DNA from: Modestobacter caceresii
GTDB lineage: Bacteria; Actinomycetota; Actinomycetes; Mycobacteriales; Geodermatophilaceae
Direction of reading: 5' to 3'
NCBI RefSeq assembly: GCF_000761485.1
Contig: NZ_JPMX01000077.1
Location: 116,116-180,115 of the forward strand
DNA length: 64,000 nt
Part shown: piece after piece, positions 42,503-51,479 of the stretch
Layout of the letters: each line of letters starts with the position of its first letter
Position numbering within the stretch: the first letter of the stretch is position 1
Made by a program: the position numbers and the translations under genes
Notes under the pieces: generated by a model
Database searches by the model: none
What the model was told of the DNA's origin: nothing
The model's input: only the letters and a program-made list of their open reading frames with translations

Positions 42503-43699
42503 ATGACCCGCCTGGCCCAGACCGCGGACCTGACCGACGTCCAGACCGAGATCCTGTCGACGGTCCGCAGCTTCGTGGACAAGGAGATCATCCCCAGGGC
42601 CCAGGAGCTGGAGCACGGGGACGTCTACCCGACCGAGATCGTCGAGGGCCTGGCGGAGATGGGGATCTTCGGGCTGACCATCCCCGAGGAGTTCGGCGGG
42701 CTGGGGGAGTCGCTGCTGACCTACGCCCTGGTCGCCGAGGAGATCGCGCGCGGCTGGATGAGCGTCTCCGGCGTCATCAACACGCACTTCATCATGGCGC
42801 ACCTGATCACCCAGCACGGCACCCCGGAACAGCAGGCCGATTACCTCCCGCGGATGGCCACCGGCGACCTGCGCGGCGCGTTCTCGATGTCCGAGCCGGA
42901 GCTGGGCAGCGACGTCGCGGCGATCCGGACGAAGGCCACCCGCGACGGCGACGAGTACGTCATCAACGGCTCGAAGACGTGGCTGACCAACGGCGAGAAC
43001 GCCACCCTGGTCGCCTTCCTGGTCAAGACCGACGAGGGGAGCGACTCCCCGTACAAGAACATGACCACGTTCCTGGTGGAGAAGACCCCGGGCCTGGGTG
43101 AGCGACTGCCCGGGTTCTCCATCCCGGGCCGCATCGACAAGATGGGCTACAAGGGCATCGACACCACCGACGCCAGCTTCGACGGGTTCCGGATCGGCGC
43201 GGACAAGATCCTGGGCGGGCAGCCCGGCCGCGGCTTCTACCAGATGATGGACGGCGTCGAGGTCGGTCGGGTGAACGTCGCGGCCCGTGGCTGCGGGGTC
43301 GCGATCCGGGCCTTCGAGCTGGCCATCGAGTACGCCCAGCAGCGGGAGACCTTCGGCAAGCCGATCGCCCAGCACCAGGCCATCGCCTTCAAGCTCGCCG
43401 AGATGGGCACCAAGGTCGAGGCGGCCCACACGATGATGGTGCGCGCGGCCCGGCTGAAGGACTCCGGCGAACGCTTCGACGTCGAGGCCGGCATGGCCAA
43501 GTTGCTGGCCAGCGAGTTCGCCAGCGAGGTCACGCAGGAGTCCTTCCGCATCCACGGCGGCTACGGCTACTCCAAGGAGTACGAGATCGAGCGGCTGATG
43601 CGCGAGGCGCCGTTCCTGCTGATCGGCGAGGGCACCAGCGAGATCCAGAAGACGATCATCAGCCGCGGCCTGCTCAAGGAGTACGCCAGCAAGCGCTGA
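42503..43699 (+). CDS. Acyl-CoA dehydrogenase
   Basis: A 398-residue FAD enzyme that oxidises an acyl-CoA to the 2,3-enoyl-CoA. Signatures: MGIFGLTIPEEFGGLG, AFSMSEPELGSDVAAIRTKATRDGDEYVINGSKTWLTN (FAD- and substrate-binding middle strand), YAQQRETFGKPIAQHQAIAFKLA, and the C-terminal RIHGGYGYSKEYEIERLMREA and IGEGTSEIQK. Chain-length preference cannot be told. ATG 42503 has GAGGAG upstream. It may act with the CoA lyase encoded 1.3 kb upstream. A strong hairpin terminates the transcript. Confidence 0.94.
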   Translation: MTRLAQTADLTDVQTEILSTVRSFVDKEIIPRAQELEHGDVYPTEIVEGLAEMGIFGLTIPEEFGGLGESLLTYALVAEEIARGWMSVSGVINTHFIMAHLITQHGTPEQQADYLPRMATGDLRGAFSMSEPELGSDVAAIRTKATRDGDEYVINGSKTWLTNGENATLVAFLVKTDEGSDSPYKNMTTFLVEKTPGLGERLPGFSIPGRIDKMGYKGIDTTDASFDGFRIGADKILGGQPGRGFYQMMDGVEVGRVNVAARGCGVAIRAFELAIEYAQQRETFGKPIAQHQAIAFKLAEMGTKVEAAHTMMVRAARLKDSGERFDVEAGMAKLLASEFASEVTQESFRIHGGYGYSKEYEIERLMREAPFLLIGEGTSEIQKTIISRGLLKEYASKR

Positions 43700-43705
43700 C
43701 CCGTC

Positions 43706-43747
43706 CCCCCGGCCCCACCAGAATGGCCATTTTGGTGGGGCCGGGGG
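43706..43747. terminator. Long near-perfect palindromic terminator
   Basis: A 21-bp arm pair without loop (43706-43726 with 43727-43747; one mismatch) centred on GAATGGCCATTTT directly follows the acyl-CoA dehydrogenase stop. The A/T-rich centre flanked by G/C arms makes it distinctive. Confidence 0.75.
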
Positions 43748-43795
43748 CTGGGGGGCGGGTGGAACAGCGGGGCGGGTGGGCGCCTTGCACCGGGA

Positions 43796-44734
43796 ATGAG
43801 AGCTGCAGGAGTGACGGAGTTCGGTGGTCCGGAGGCCCTGCGCCTGGTCGACGTCCCCCGGGAGCCGCTGGGCCCGGGGCAGGTGCGCGTGCGGGTGATG
43901 GCGGCGGCGGTCAACCCGACCGACACCTACAGCCGCAACGGCACCTACGCCCAGCGTGACCCGGTCAAGGAGCCCCCCTACGTGCCGGGGATGGACGTCG
44001 CCGGGGTGCTTGCCGAGATCGGGGAGGGCGCCGACACCGACATCCACGTCGGTGAGCACGTGATGGGCATCGTCGTCCCGACCGGTGCGCACGGCGGCTA
44101 CCGCGAGGACGTCGTGCTGCCCGCCGGCTCCATCGCCCGCGTCCCCGAGGGCGTCGGCCACGCCGCGGCGGCCACGCTGCCGATGAACGGCCTCACCGCC
44201 CGGCTCGCCCTGGACCGGATGTCTCTGCAGCCGGGACAGGTGCTCGCGGTGACCGGCGCGGCCGGGGCCTTCGGCGGCTACGTCGTCCAGCTGGCCAAGA
44301 CCGAGGGGCTGACCGTGGTGGCCGACGCCAAGCCCGAGGACGAGCAGCTGGTGCGCGACCTGGGTGCCGACGTCGTCGTCCGGCGGGGGGATGACGTCGC
44401 CGACCGGATCCGCGAGCAGTTCCCCGACGGCGTCGACGGGCTGGCCGACGGCTCGGTGCAGGACGCCGCCGTGCTGCCCGCGGTCAAGGACGGCGGGGCC
44501 GTCGCGACCGTCCGTGGCTACCGCGGCGACGGGCAGCGCGACCTGCGGGTCTTCCCGGTGATGGTCCGCGACTACGCCGAGGAGCACGCCAAGCTGGACC
44601 GGCTGCGCGAGCAGGTGGAGAACGGCGAGATCACCCTCCGGGTGGCGCACACCTTCCCGGCGGCGAAGGCCGCGGAGGCCCACCGCCGGCTCGAGGCCGG
44701 CGGCGTGCGGGGACGTCTGGTCCTCACCTTCTGA
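43796..44734 (+). CDS. NADPH:quinone oxidoreductase family protein (zinc-independent MDR)
   Basis: A 312-residue medium-chain reductase. The N-terminal GroES-like domain starts MRAAGVTEFGGPEALRLVDVP and contains GMDVAGVLAEIGEGA; the Rossmann part has GQVLAVTGAAGAFGGYVVQLAKTEGL as cofactor loop. Zinc-binding cysteines of alcohol dehydrogenases are missing, as in quinone reductases. The electron acceptor is unknown. It ends 19 bases before the serine-repeat gene, so both may be on one transcript. Confidence 0.9.
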   Translation: MRAAGVTEFGGPEALRLVDVPREPLGPGQVRVRVMAAAVNPTDTYSRNGTYAQRDPVKEPPYVPGMDVAGVLAEIGEGADTDIHVGEHVMGIVVPTGAHGGYREDVVLPAGSIARVPEGVGHAAAATLPMNGLTARLALDRMSLQPGQVLAVTGAAGAFGGYVVQLAKTEGLTVVADAKPEDEQLVRDLGADVVVRRGDDVADRIREQFPDGVDGLADGSVQDAAVLPAVKDGGAVATVRGYRGDGQRDLRVFPVMVRDYAEEHAKLDRLREQVENGEITLRVAHTFPAAKAAEAHRRLEAGGVRGRLVLTF

Positions 44735-44753
44735 CCGCGATAGGAAGGCCCGC

Positions 44754-45062
44754 ATGAGACGCAGGCGCTCGTGGGGCTCGCTCTGGTCGAAGGGCTCGGT
44801 GCTGTCGATCGGCTCGACCGGGTCGGTGCTGTCCATCGGCAGCGTCGGCTCGGTGCTGTCGATCGGCAGCATCGGCTCGTCCTGCTCGCTGTTCAGCATC
44901 GGGTCGAGCACGTCGATCGGGTCGGCGGCGTCCTGGCTGTCGATCGGGTCGGTGCTGTCGGCGGAGTCCCGGTGGTCGGTGCTGTCCTGGCGGTCGGTGA
45001 GGTCCTGGCGGTCGGCGGGGGAGTGCGCCGGGGAGTGCGACTGTTGCGGGTCGGCCGCCTGA
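44754..45062 (+). CDS. Serine-periodic repeat protein (Ser at every third residue)
   Basis: A 102-residue protein of unknown function. Serine stands at positions 6, 9, 12 and so on to 87: 28 consecutive triplets x-x-Ser without a break, arranged in nine-residue units such as GSVLSIGST and GSVLSIGSV. The tail (residues 88-102) has four cysteines (C91, C95, C97, C98). GGAAGG lies seven bases before the ATG. The serines use both TCN and AGC codons, which share no bases at the first two positions, so the period is kept at protein level. I recall similar SVLSIGS proteins in actinobacteria, all uncharacterised. A beta-solenoid or other three-fold fold is plausible. It abuts the convergent AlkD gene. 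Confidence 0.8.
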   Translation: MRRRRSWGSLWSKGSVLSIGSTGSVLSIGSVGSVLSIGSIGSSCSLFSIGSSTSIGSAASWLSIGSVLSAESRWSVLSWRSVRSWRSAGECAGECDCCGSAA

Positions 45063-45722
45063 TCAGCCCAGGTGCTTGGCCGCCTCCCGGCGGGAGAGCG
45101 GGCTGAGCTCGTGCTCGGCCAGGAACCGGCGCACCCAGTCGGGGTCGGTCTTGGTGTGCTCGCGCAGCGCCCAGCCGATCGCCTTGCGGACGAAGAACTC
45201 CGGGTCGGCGGCGTTGACCTCGATCACCTCGGCGAGCAGCGCGGTGTCGGTGCGCTCCTTGGCGCCGAGCTGGGCGATGACCGCGCTGCGCCGCAGCCAC
45301 CGGTCCGGGTCGCGCGCCCAGCCCTGCAGCACCGGCCGCAGCCGCGCCGGGTGGGCGAGCAGCAGATCGCGGACCCGGGGCTGGACCCCGTCGACCAGGT
45401 CCCACCACGCGCCGGTGGTGATCATCTCCTCGTACAGCGGCAGCAGCTCCAGGGCGCCGCGGGCGACGGGCAGGCCGGTGAGCGCGATGGCGGCATGGCG
45501 CTCCTCCCGGACGGTCGCCTCCCGCCACAGCTGACCGGCGGCCCGTTCGACGTCCGGTGGGTGCGTCTGCGCGGCGGCCCGGACGATCCGGCGGACCTCG
45601 GGCAGCCGCACCCCGAGGCAGGGTTGCGCCGTCTTCAGGTAGGCCTGCATGCCGCGGCCCCGCTCGGGGTCGGCCGCCGCCCGCAGCGCGGCGCGCACCT
45701 CGGCGACCAGGTCAGCGGCCAT
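45063..45722 (-). CDS. DNA alkylation repair protein, AlkD-like
   Basis: A 219-residue all-helical protein of the AlkD/AlkC HEAT-like family. Typical parts are MQAYLKTAQPCLGVRLPEVRRIVRAA, LLPLYEEMITTGAWWDLVDGVQPRVRDLL, WARDPDRWLRRSAVIAQLG and the C-terminal EFFVRKAIGWALREHTKTDPDWVRRFL. AlkD excises positively charged alkylated bases. The WWDLVD and RKAIGWALRE motifs, which carry the catalytic Asp/Arg region, are kept. Its stop is immediately next to the stop of the convergent serine-repeat gene. Confidence 0.92.
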   Translation of the reverse strand: MAADLVAEVRAALRAAADPERGRGMQAYLKTAQPCLGVRLPEVRRIVRAAAQTHPPDVERAAGQLWREATVREERHAAIALTGLPVARGALELLPLYEEMITTGAWWDLVDGVQPRVRDLLLAHPARLRPVLQGWARDPDRWLRRSAVIAQLGAKERTDTALLAEVIEVNAADPEFFVRKAIGWALREHTKTDPDWVRRFLAEHELSPLSRREAAKHLG

Positions 45723-45821
45723 GCCGGTGATCCTGCCGCAGTCGGATCGCCCAGCGGGAGCCCCCGTGCGAGGCTGCCGGGGAGGTCGCCCGCCGGAGTG
45801 CGGCCCTGGTCGGGAGGTCCC

Positions 45822-47360
45822 GTGAACGGCGCGCAGGCAGTCATCCGCACCCTGGTCGACGGCGGGGTGGACGTCTGCTTCGCCAACCCCGGCACCTCGG
45901 AGATGCACTTCGTCGCCGCCCTGGACGACGTCCCGGAGATGCGGGCCGTGCTCACCCTGTTCGAGGGGGTCGCCACCGGCGCCGCCGACGGATACGCGCG
46001 GATGACCGGCTCGCCGGCGGCCACGCTGCTGCACCTGGGGCCGGGGCTGGGCAACGGGATCGCCAACCTGCACAACGCCCGCCGGGCACGGACGCCGCTG
46101 GTCAACGTCATCGGCGACCACGCACTGACCCACAAGCGGCTGGACGCGCCGCTGGAGTCCGACATCGACGCGCTGGCCGGCACGGTGTCCGGGTGGGTGC
46201 GCCGGTCGCTGGCCACCAGCGAGGTGGGTGCGGACACCGCCGACGCGATCGCCGCCGCCGCCCGCGGCCAGGTGGCCAGTCTGGTGCTGCCGGCCGACGT
46301 CTCCTGGAGCGACGGCGCCGCGGTGGCCGCCGTCCCGTCCCGGCGCCCGGCCCCGCAGGTGCCCGCCTCCGTGGTTGAGGAGGTGGCCGGGGTGCTCGGC
46401 GGCTCGACCTTGCTCTTCCTCGGCGGCGACGCGGTGCTCGAGCCCGGGCTGCGGGCCGCTGCCCAGGTCGCCGCGGGCACCGGTACCCGGCTGCTGTCCC
46501 AGCGGTCGCCGGCGCGGATGCAGCGCGGGGCCGGGCGGCCCGACGTGCTCAAGCTGCCGTATCCGCCCGAGGGCGCCCGCAAGCAGCTGGACGGCGTCGA
46601 GCACCTCGTTCTGGTCGGTGCCGTGGAGCCGGTGGCGTTCTTCGGCTACCCCGGCATGGACGGCCGGCTGCTGCCCGAGGGCTGCTCGGTGCACGTGCTG
46701 GCCGCCCCGGGCGAGGACGCCGTCGCGGCGCTGCAGGCCCTGGCCGAGTCGACCGCACCGGACGCGACTCCGGAGCTGGCCGAGGCCCGCCGTCCGGACC
46801 TGCCCACCGGGGAGCTGGACATCAAGGCCCTGGCCGAGGTGGTCGGCGCATTGCTGCCCGAGCGGGCGATCGTCGTCGACGAGGCGCTGACCAGCGGCTA
46901 CTTCCTCCCCATGGCGACCGTCGGAGCGCCGGCGCACGACTGGCTGACCCTCACCGGCGGCGCGATCGGGCAGGGGATGCCGGTGGCCGTCGGCGCCGCG
47001 GTGGCCTGTCCGGACCGGCCGGTGGTCTCGCTGCAGGCCGACGGCAGCGCGATGTACACCATCCAGGCGCTGTGGACCCAGGCCCGCGAGGGGCTCGACG
47101 TCACCACGGTCATCTGCGACAACAGCGCCTACGCGATCCTGGCCAGCGAGCTGGAGAGCGTCGGTGCGGCCGGCGGCGGGGAGCGCGCCGGGAAGCTGCT
47201 GGACCTGGGCGGGCCGGCGCTGGACTTCGTCGCGCTGGCCACCGGGATGGGCGTGCCGGCGACCCGGGCCACCACCGCCGAGGAGCTGGCCGAGCAGTTC
47301 CGCGCCGCGCTGGCCGAGCCCGGGCCGCACCTGATCGACGCCGTCCTGCCGCGCGGCTGA
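45822..47360 (+). CDS. Thiamine-diphosphate enzyme, acetolactate synthase large-subunit-like
   Basis: A 512-residue TPP enzyme. The N-terminal domain has FANPGTSEMHFVAALDD and the catalytic glutamate in FEGVATGAADGYARM; a middle domain follows; the C-terminal TPP/Mg site is LQADGSAMYTIQALWTQAREGLDVTTVICDN. The PGTSEM opening, rather than PGG, and the short length make it closer to the benzoylformate-decarboxylase/IlvB-like group than to true biosynthetic acetolactate synthase; no small subunit gene is near. Start GTG 45822 with GGAGG five bases away. Substrate unknown. Confidence 0.88.
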   Translation: MNGAQAVIRTLVDGGVDVCFANPGTSEMHFVAALDDVPEMRAVLTLFEGVATGAADGYARMTGSPAATLLHLGPGLGNGIANLHNARRARTPLVNVIGDHALTHKRLDAPLESDIDALAGTVSGWVRRSLATSEVGADTADAIAAAARGQVASLVLPADVSWSDGAAVAAVPSRRPAPQVPASVVEEVAGVLGGSTLLFLGGDAVLEPGLRAAAQVAAGTGTRLLSQRSPARMQRGAGRPDVLKLPYPPEGARKQLDGVEHLVLVGAVEPVAFFGYPGMDGRLLPEGCSVHVLAAPGEDAVAALQALAESTAPDATPELAEARRPDLPTGELDIKALAEVVGALLPERAIVVDEALTSGYFLPMATVGAPAHDWLTLTGGAIGQGMPVAVGAAVACPDRPVVSLQADGSAMYTIQALWTQAREGLDVTTVICDNSAYAILASELESVGAAGGGERAGKLLDLGGPALDFVALATGMGVPATRATTAEELAEQFRAALAEPGPHLIDAVLPRG

Positions 47361-47369
47361 CCCGCTGGG

Positions 47370-48809
47370 TCAGGTGTCCGCGACCCGGGCCTCCTCCTCT
47401 GCCGGCGAGCGACGGCCGAAGTAGAAGATGCCGATCCCGAGCGACACGATGAGCAGCACGGCCATGAAGACGAGCAACGGGACCGCGCCGAACTGGGCGA
47501 TCAGCGGCAGTGACGCCGCGGTGACCAGGCCGCCGCCGAAGAAGGGCTCGAAGGCCAGCTGTTTGTAGCCGAACGCCTCCATGGCCGGGGTGGCGGCGTT
47601 GGGGTCGGCAACCCGGATCAGGATCAGCCCGGTGGCCGTGACGCCGAGGGACTGCCCGAGGTCACCGATGCCGCGTTCGAACCAGAACCGCGGGATCATC
47701 CGGCGGGCCAGGAAGACGAAGACCCCGACGTTCCAGGCGAGCCCGGCGATGGCGAGCAGCAGGAACGTCACCCAGTTGTTCGCGATCGCCTGGATGGACA
47801 GCGTGGCCAGCGCGCTGATGATCAGCAGGTCGAGCGCGATGCCCTGGATCCGCAGCATCATCTGCCGGTCGACGATGCCGGTGCGGTCGAACCGGTCGAC
47901 CAGCTTCTGCACCGCGACGCCGCCGATCATCGCCAGCGGGAACAGCGGAACGTACTCGAAGAGCTCGACGGTGTCGGCCCACAGCAGCCGCTCCAGCGCC
48001 TGCAGCGCCTCCAGGAGGGCGAGGCCGAGCAGGATCGCCACGGCGACGACGGCGAAGTGGATCGCCAGCGGCTCGACCGAGGCGGTGCGCACCGTCAGCA
48101 TCGCGGCCGGCTTCTGCTCCTCCCGCTCGTAGAGCCCGCGCTGCTCGGCCAGCGAGGTCTTCGCATCGCTCTCCAGCACCTCGGCGCGGCCGGTGTGCAC
48201 CCCCCAGTTGATCAGCGCGATGCCCACGACGACACCGGCGACGACGCCCACCGTGGCCAGGCCGAGCGCCAGGTCCTGTCCCTCGGGGAAGCCGAGCTCG
48301 GCGAAGGTGTCGCCCAGCCCCGCTGCGGTGCCGTGCCCGCCCTCGAAGCCGACCTCGATCAGCGCCCCGACCATCGGGTCCTGGTCGAGGAAGGGCACCA
48401 GCAGGAGGACGGCGAGCAGCAGCCCGATCACGTACTGGCCGGACGCCATGGTGACGCCGAGCGCCAGTTGCGGGCCGGCCAGCTCGGCGGCCTCCTTCAC
48501 CTTGGGGATGCGCTCGCCGAGGAACAGCGTCGCGAACACCACCGAGATGAGCAGGCCGGGCAGCGACGCCCAGACGTCGAGGAACTCCTCCGGCCACAGC
48601 CCGCCGGTCAGCGGGGCGTCCGGCCCGCCGATGGCCTCGGCGATCGAGCCGACCACCTCCGGGCCGATCAGGAGCGCCAGGAAGCCGCCGATGATCGAGC
48701 TGGGGAGGAAGAGCTTCTGCGCGATCCGCGACCGGATCCGGACGAGCTTGGCGACCAGGAGCAGGACGCCGAGCACCAGCAGGCTGAGTCCGATGACGTC
48801 GGCGGACAC
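47370..48809 (-). CDS. Sodium/glutamate symporter (GltS)-like membrane protein
   Basis: A 479-residue transporter with about 12 helices in two inverted halves. The first half has FLPSSIIGGFLALLIGPEV and the pore-type ALIEVGFEGGHGTAAGLGDTFAE, where GGHGTA is the GltS re-entrant-loop signature; the second half has a matching region IADNNW-like (IANNWVTFLLLAIAG) and LGQSLGVTATGLILIRVADP. It probably imports a dicarboxylic amino acid or related anion with sodium. A charged middle loop holds EREEQKPAAM. GTG 48809 has GGAGG five bases upstream. The 280 bases before the next gene hold only its promoter, as far as I see. Confidence 0.87.
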   Translation of the reverse strand: MSADVIGLSLLVLGVLLLVAKLVRIRSRIAQKLFLPSSIIGGFLALLIGPEVVGSIAEAIGGPDAPLTGGLWPEEFLDVWASLPGLLISVVFATLFLGERIPKVKEAAELAGPQLALGVTMASGQYVIGLLLAVLLLVPFLDQDPMVGALIEVGFEGGHGTAAGLGDTFAELGFPEGQDLALGLATVGVVAGVVVGIALINWGVHTGRAEVLESDAKTSLAEQRGLYEREEQKPAAMLTVRTASVEPLAIHFAVVAVAILLGLALLEALQALERLLWADTVELFEYVPLFPLAMIGGVAVQKLVDRFDRTGIVDRQMMLRIQGIALDLLIISALATLSIQAIANNWVTFLLLAIAGLAWNVGVFVFLARRMIPRFWFERGIGDLGQSLGVTATGLILIRVADPNAATPAMEAFGYKQLAFEPFFGGGLVTAASLPLIAQFGAVPLLVFMAVLLIVSLGIGIFYFGRRSPAEEEARVADT

Positions 48810-49089
48810 GGTGCCTCCCTCGGGGAGATCCGAGTCGGGACCGGTCACGCAGGGTGGTCCCTGACGGGTCTCACACCCTGGTGCCTCGGAGGTCCGCCGA
48901 CAACCCCCCGGTCGGCCTTGACCTCCCTCAGCTCGCCCATGGGCTCAGTGCAGTCGCTGTAACCACCTCGCCTGCGGTGGATGGACGTCCGCGACGCCCG
49001 GTGCTCCGGTGCTGGTCACGCCGCGATGGCACGGGGTTTCCCCGATGATCAACGCAGGGCATCTGTGGCTCACCATCCGAGGAGGACCC

Positions 49090-49590
49090 GTGGACACCTG
49101 GCTGATCATCGTCATCGTCATCGCCGTGCTGATCGTGCTGGCGCTCGTCGCGTTGGCGATCACCAAGCGCGGCGGGGCGAGCAAGGAGCGCAAGCGCGAG
49201 CAGGCCCTCGAGCACCTGCGGGAGGCGGAGCTGCTCGCCGCCCGCGCGGACAAGGAGCAAGCGCTCGCCGACGAGCAGGCCGCCCGGGCCCGGCGGGAGC
49301 GCGCCGAGGCCGAGGAGCGCACCGCGCTGGCGGAGCGGGAGGCGCACGAGCACACCGTCCACGCGCAGCAGGAGCGGTCGATGGCCGCCGAGCTCAAGGC
49401 CAAGGCGGAGAAGCTCGCCCCGGGGCTGGCCCAGTCTGACGGCTCACACCACCAGGTGGACGCCGACCGGCGGGACGTGGCCGAGGAGCAGGACGTCGTG
49501 CGCCACGACGACCCCGTGCGGCAGGACGACCCCGTGCGCCGGGAGGCGTCCCCGCAGCAGGAGGGCCCCCACGGCGCCACCCGCGCCTGA
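49090..49590 (+). CDS. Single-pass membrane protein with Ala/Glu/Arg coiled coil
   Basis: A 166-residue protein of unknown function. One N-terminal helix (TWLIIVIVIAVLIVLALVALAI) is followed at once by a positively charged stretch KRGGASKERKREQ, so the long helical tail should stay in the cytoplasm. Residues ~32-120 are an uninterrupted Ala/Glu/Arg-rich coiled coil. The C-terminal part is Asp/Arg/Pro-rich with repeated RHDDPVRQDDPVR units. GTG 49090 has CGAGGAGG upstream; GTG 49009 in frame would put extra residues ahead of the helix. Confidence 0.75.
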   Translation: MDTWLIIVIVIAVLIVLALVALAITKRGGASKERKREQALEHLREAELLAARADKEQALADEQAARARRERAEAEERTALAEREAHEHTVHAQQERSMAAELKAKAEKLAPGLAQSDGSHHQVDADRRDVAEEQDVVRHDDPVRQDDPVRREASPQQEGPHGATRA

Positions 49591-49673
49591 TCACCTCATC
49601 CGCAGCTGTCTCCCCGCTCCGGGGGCTCCTCGTTACAGGCACTGGACCAACATGGCCGACCGTTGTTCGGGTG

Positions 49674-51263
49674 TCAGTTGGGCAAGGCGCCGTCGACCGC
49701 GGTAGGTGACGGCGGGGCGCTGCCGCCGTGCGGTGCCTCGCCGGTCATCAGCTGCACGATCTGCTCGCGGTCGGCCGCCGAGGGCAGCCCCCAGGCCGGG
49801 TCGTAGTCGTAGACCTCGGCGAGTGGGCGTGAGGCGGTGCGGCCGGTGAGGATCTCCACCGCCGAGGTGTCGATGAGCCCGGGGTGCTCCACTCCGCAGG
49901 CCTCCGCGACCTTGAGCAGGTCGCGCCGGAGCGTCTGGATGTAGGTGGCCGCCCGCACCGACTTCAGCGCGGGGTCCAGGCCGTGGGCGAGCCAGGCGTT
50001 CTGGGTGGCGACGCCGGTGGGGCAGGTGTCGGTGTGGCACTTCTGCGCCTGGATGCAGCCGATCGCCAGCATTGCCTCGCGGGCGACGTTGACCAGGTCG
50101 CAGCCGAGGGCGAAGGCGATGGTCGCGTTGTCGGGCAGGCCGAGCTTGCCGCCGCCGATGAAGGTGACCTGCTCGTGCAGCCCGGCCCGGGCGAAGGTGG
50201 AGTAGACCCGGGCGAAGCCCAGCTGGAACGGCAGCGAGACCGAGTCGGTGAAGATCAGCGGCGCGGCGCCGGTGCCGCCCTCGCCGCCGTCGATGGTCAC
50301 GAAGTCCACGCCCCGGTCGGTGGTCGCCATCAGCTCGGTGAGCTCGTGCCAGAACCCCATGTCGCCGACGGCGGACTTGATGCCGACCGGCAGCCCTGTC
50401 TCGGCGGCGAGCAGCTCGACCCAGTCGAGCAGGCTGTCGGTGTCGGAGAACTCGGCGTGCCGGGACGGGCTGATGCAGTCGACGCCCTCCGGGACCCCGC
50501 GGGTGGCGGCGATCTCGGCAGAGACCTTGGCCGCGGGCAGCACGCCACCCAGACCGGGTTTGGCGCCCTGGCTGAGCTTGATCTCCAGGGCACGGACGGG
50601 GGCGGAGGCGACCAGGTCCTTGAGCCGGGCCAGGTCGAAGCGGCCGTGCTCGTCGCGGCAGCCGAAGTACGCCGTCCCCAGCTGGAACACCAGCTCACCG
50701 CCGTGCCGGTGGTGCGGGGACACCCCGCCCTCGCCGCTGTTGTGCAGGCAGCCGGCCAGCGCGGCGCCGCGGTTGAGCGCCTCCACCGCCTGGCCGGACA
50801 GCGAGCCGAAGCTCATCGCGGAGATGTTCACGACCGACTGCGGCCGGAACGCGTGTGCCCGCCCGCGGGCGGCGCCGAGCACCTTGGCACTGGGCAGCCG
50901 CGTCTCCTGCCCGGCTTGCGCGGTGGTGGCCGGGACGGCGTGGCCGAAGGTGCGGTGGTTGATGACCGGGTAGCCGGCGGTGAACTCGAGGTCGTTGTCG
51001 GTGCCGAAGCCGAAGTAGTTGTTCTGCTTCTTCGCCGACGCGTACACCCAGCGCCGCTGGTCGCGGGTGAACGGCCGCTCCTCGTTGTTGCCCGCCACCA
51101 GGTACTGCCGCATCTCGGGGCCGATGGACTCCAGCAGGTAGCGGGCCCGGCCGAGCACCGGGAAGTTGCGCAGCAGGGTGTGCTCGCGCTGCAGGAGGTC
51201 GCGGGCGGCGACCCCGGCGAGGGCGGAGAGTCCGGCGGCCGCAGCGCGGGTTGCCCAGGTCAT
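49674..51263 (-). CDS. FMN-binding glutamate synthase family protein
   Basis: A 529-residue protein equal to the FMN/Fe-S central part of glutamate synthase without amidotransferase or NADPH domains. It begins with a hydrophobic segment (AAAAGLSALAGVAARDLL) that may anchor it. FMN-barrel landmarks are ISAMSFGSLSGQAVEALNRGA, EIKLSQGAKPGLGGVLPAAK, TIDGGEGGTGAAPLIFTDSV; the 3Fe-4S cysteines are in CIQAQKCHTDTCPTGVATQ. The family's physiological reaction is unclear. It is divergent from the tad operon. Confidence 0.92.
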   Translation of the reverse strand: MTWATRAAAAGLSALAGVAARDLLQREHTLLRNFPVLGRARYLLESIGPEMRQYLVAGNNEERPFTRDQRRWVYASAKKQNNYFGFGTDNDLEFTAGYPVINHRTFGHAVPATTAQAGQETRLPSAKVLGAARGRAHAFRPQSVVNISAMSFGSLSGQAVEALNRGAALAGCLHNSGEGGVSPHHRHGGELVFQLGTAYFGCRDEHGRFDLARLKDLVASAPVRALEIKLSQGAKPGLGGVLPAAKVSAEIAATRGVPEGVDCISPSRHAEFSDTDSLLDWVELLAAETGLPVGIKSAVGDMGFWHELTELMATTDRGVDFVTIDGGEGGTGAAPLIFTDSVSLPFQLGFARVYSTFARAGLHEQVTFIGGGKLGLPDNATIAFALGCDLVNVAREAMLAIGCIQAQKCHTDTCPTGVATQNAWLAHGLDPALKSVRAATYIQTLRRDLLKVAEACGVEHPGLIDTSAVEILTGRTASRPLAEVYDYDPAWGLPSAADREQIVQLMTGEAPHGGSAPPSPTAVDGALPN

Positions 51264-51479
51264 GTCCCACTATGACGCGAGCCCGCTCCGATCGTGTCCG
51301 GTTCTGCGCCGGGACCTCTCCGTGCGCGCGAGAGGCACCTCGCCGTCGTCGTGTCCCCTGACCGGGTGAACCAGCCGGGTGAGCGGTCACTCCTTGTCCA
51401 CAGGGCGTCCCGCGGAGCCGTCCCATCCCCTTACAGTCACCGCACTCAACCGACCAAGTGGCTGCTCAACGGGGGTGTC

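Noticed and set aside
41645-44911. A 1088-codon open frame on the minus strand opposite the acyl-CoA dehydrogenase and quinone reductase genes
   Set aside because: It is a by-product of G/C third positions on the plus strand; the sequence is Arg/Pro/Gly/His-rich with no family features, and the plus-strand genes are unmistakable.
44764-44911. Minus-strand Asp/Glu-periodic peptide opposite the serine-repeat gene
   Set aside because: It mirrors the plus-strand repeat; where Ser codons switch to AGC the acidic residue turns into Leu, so the period is not kept on this strand.
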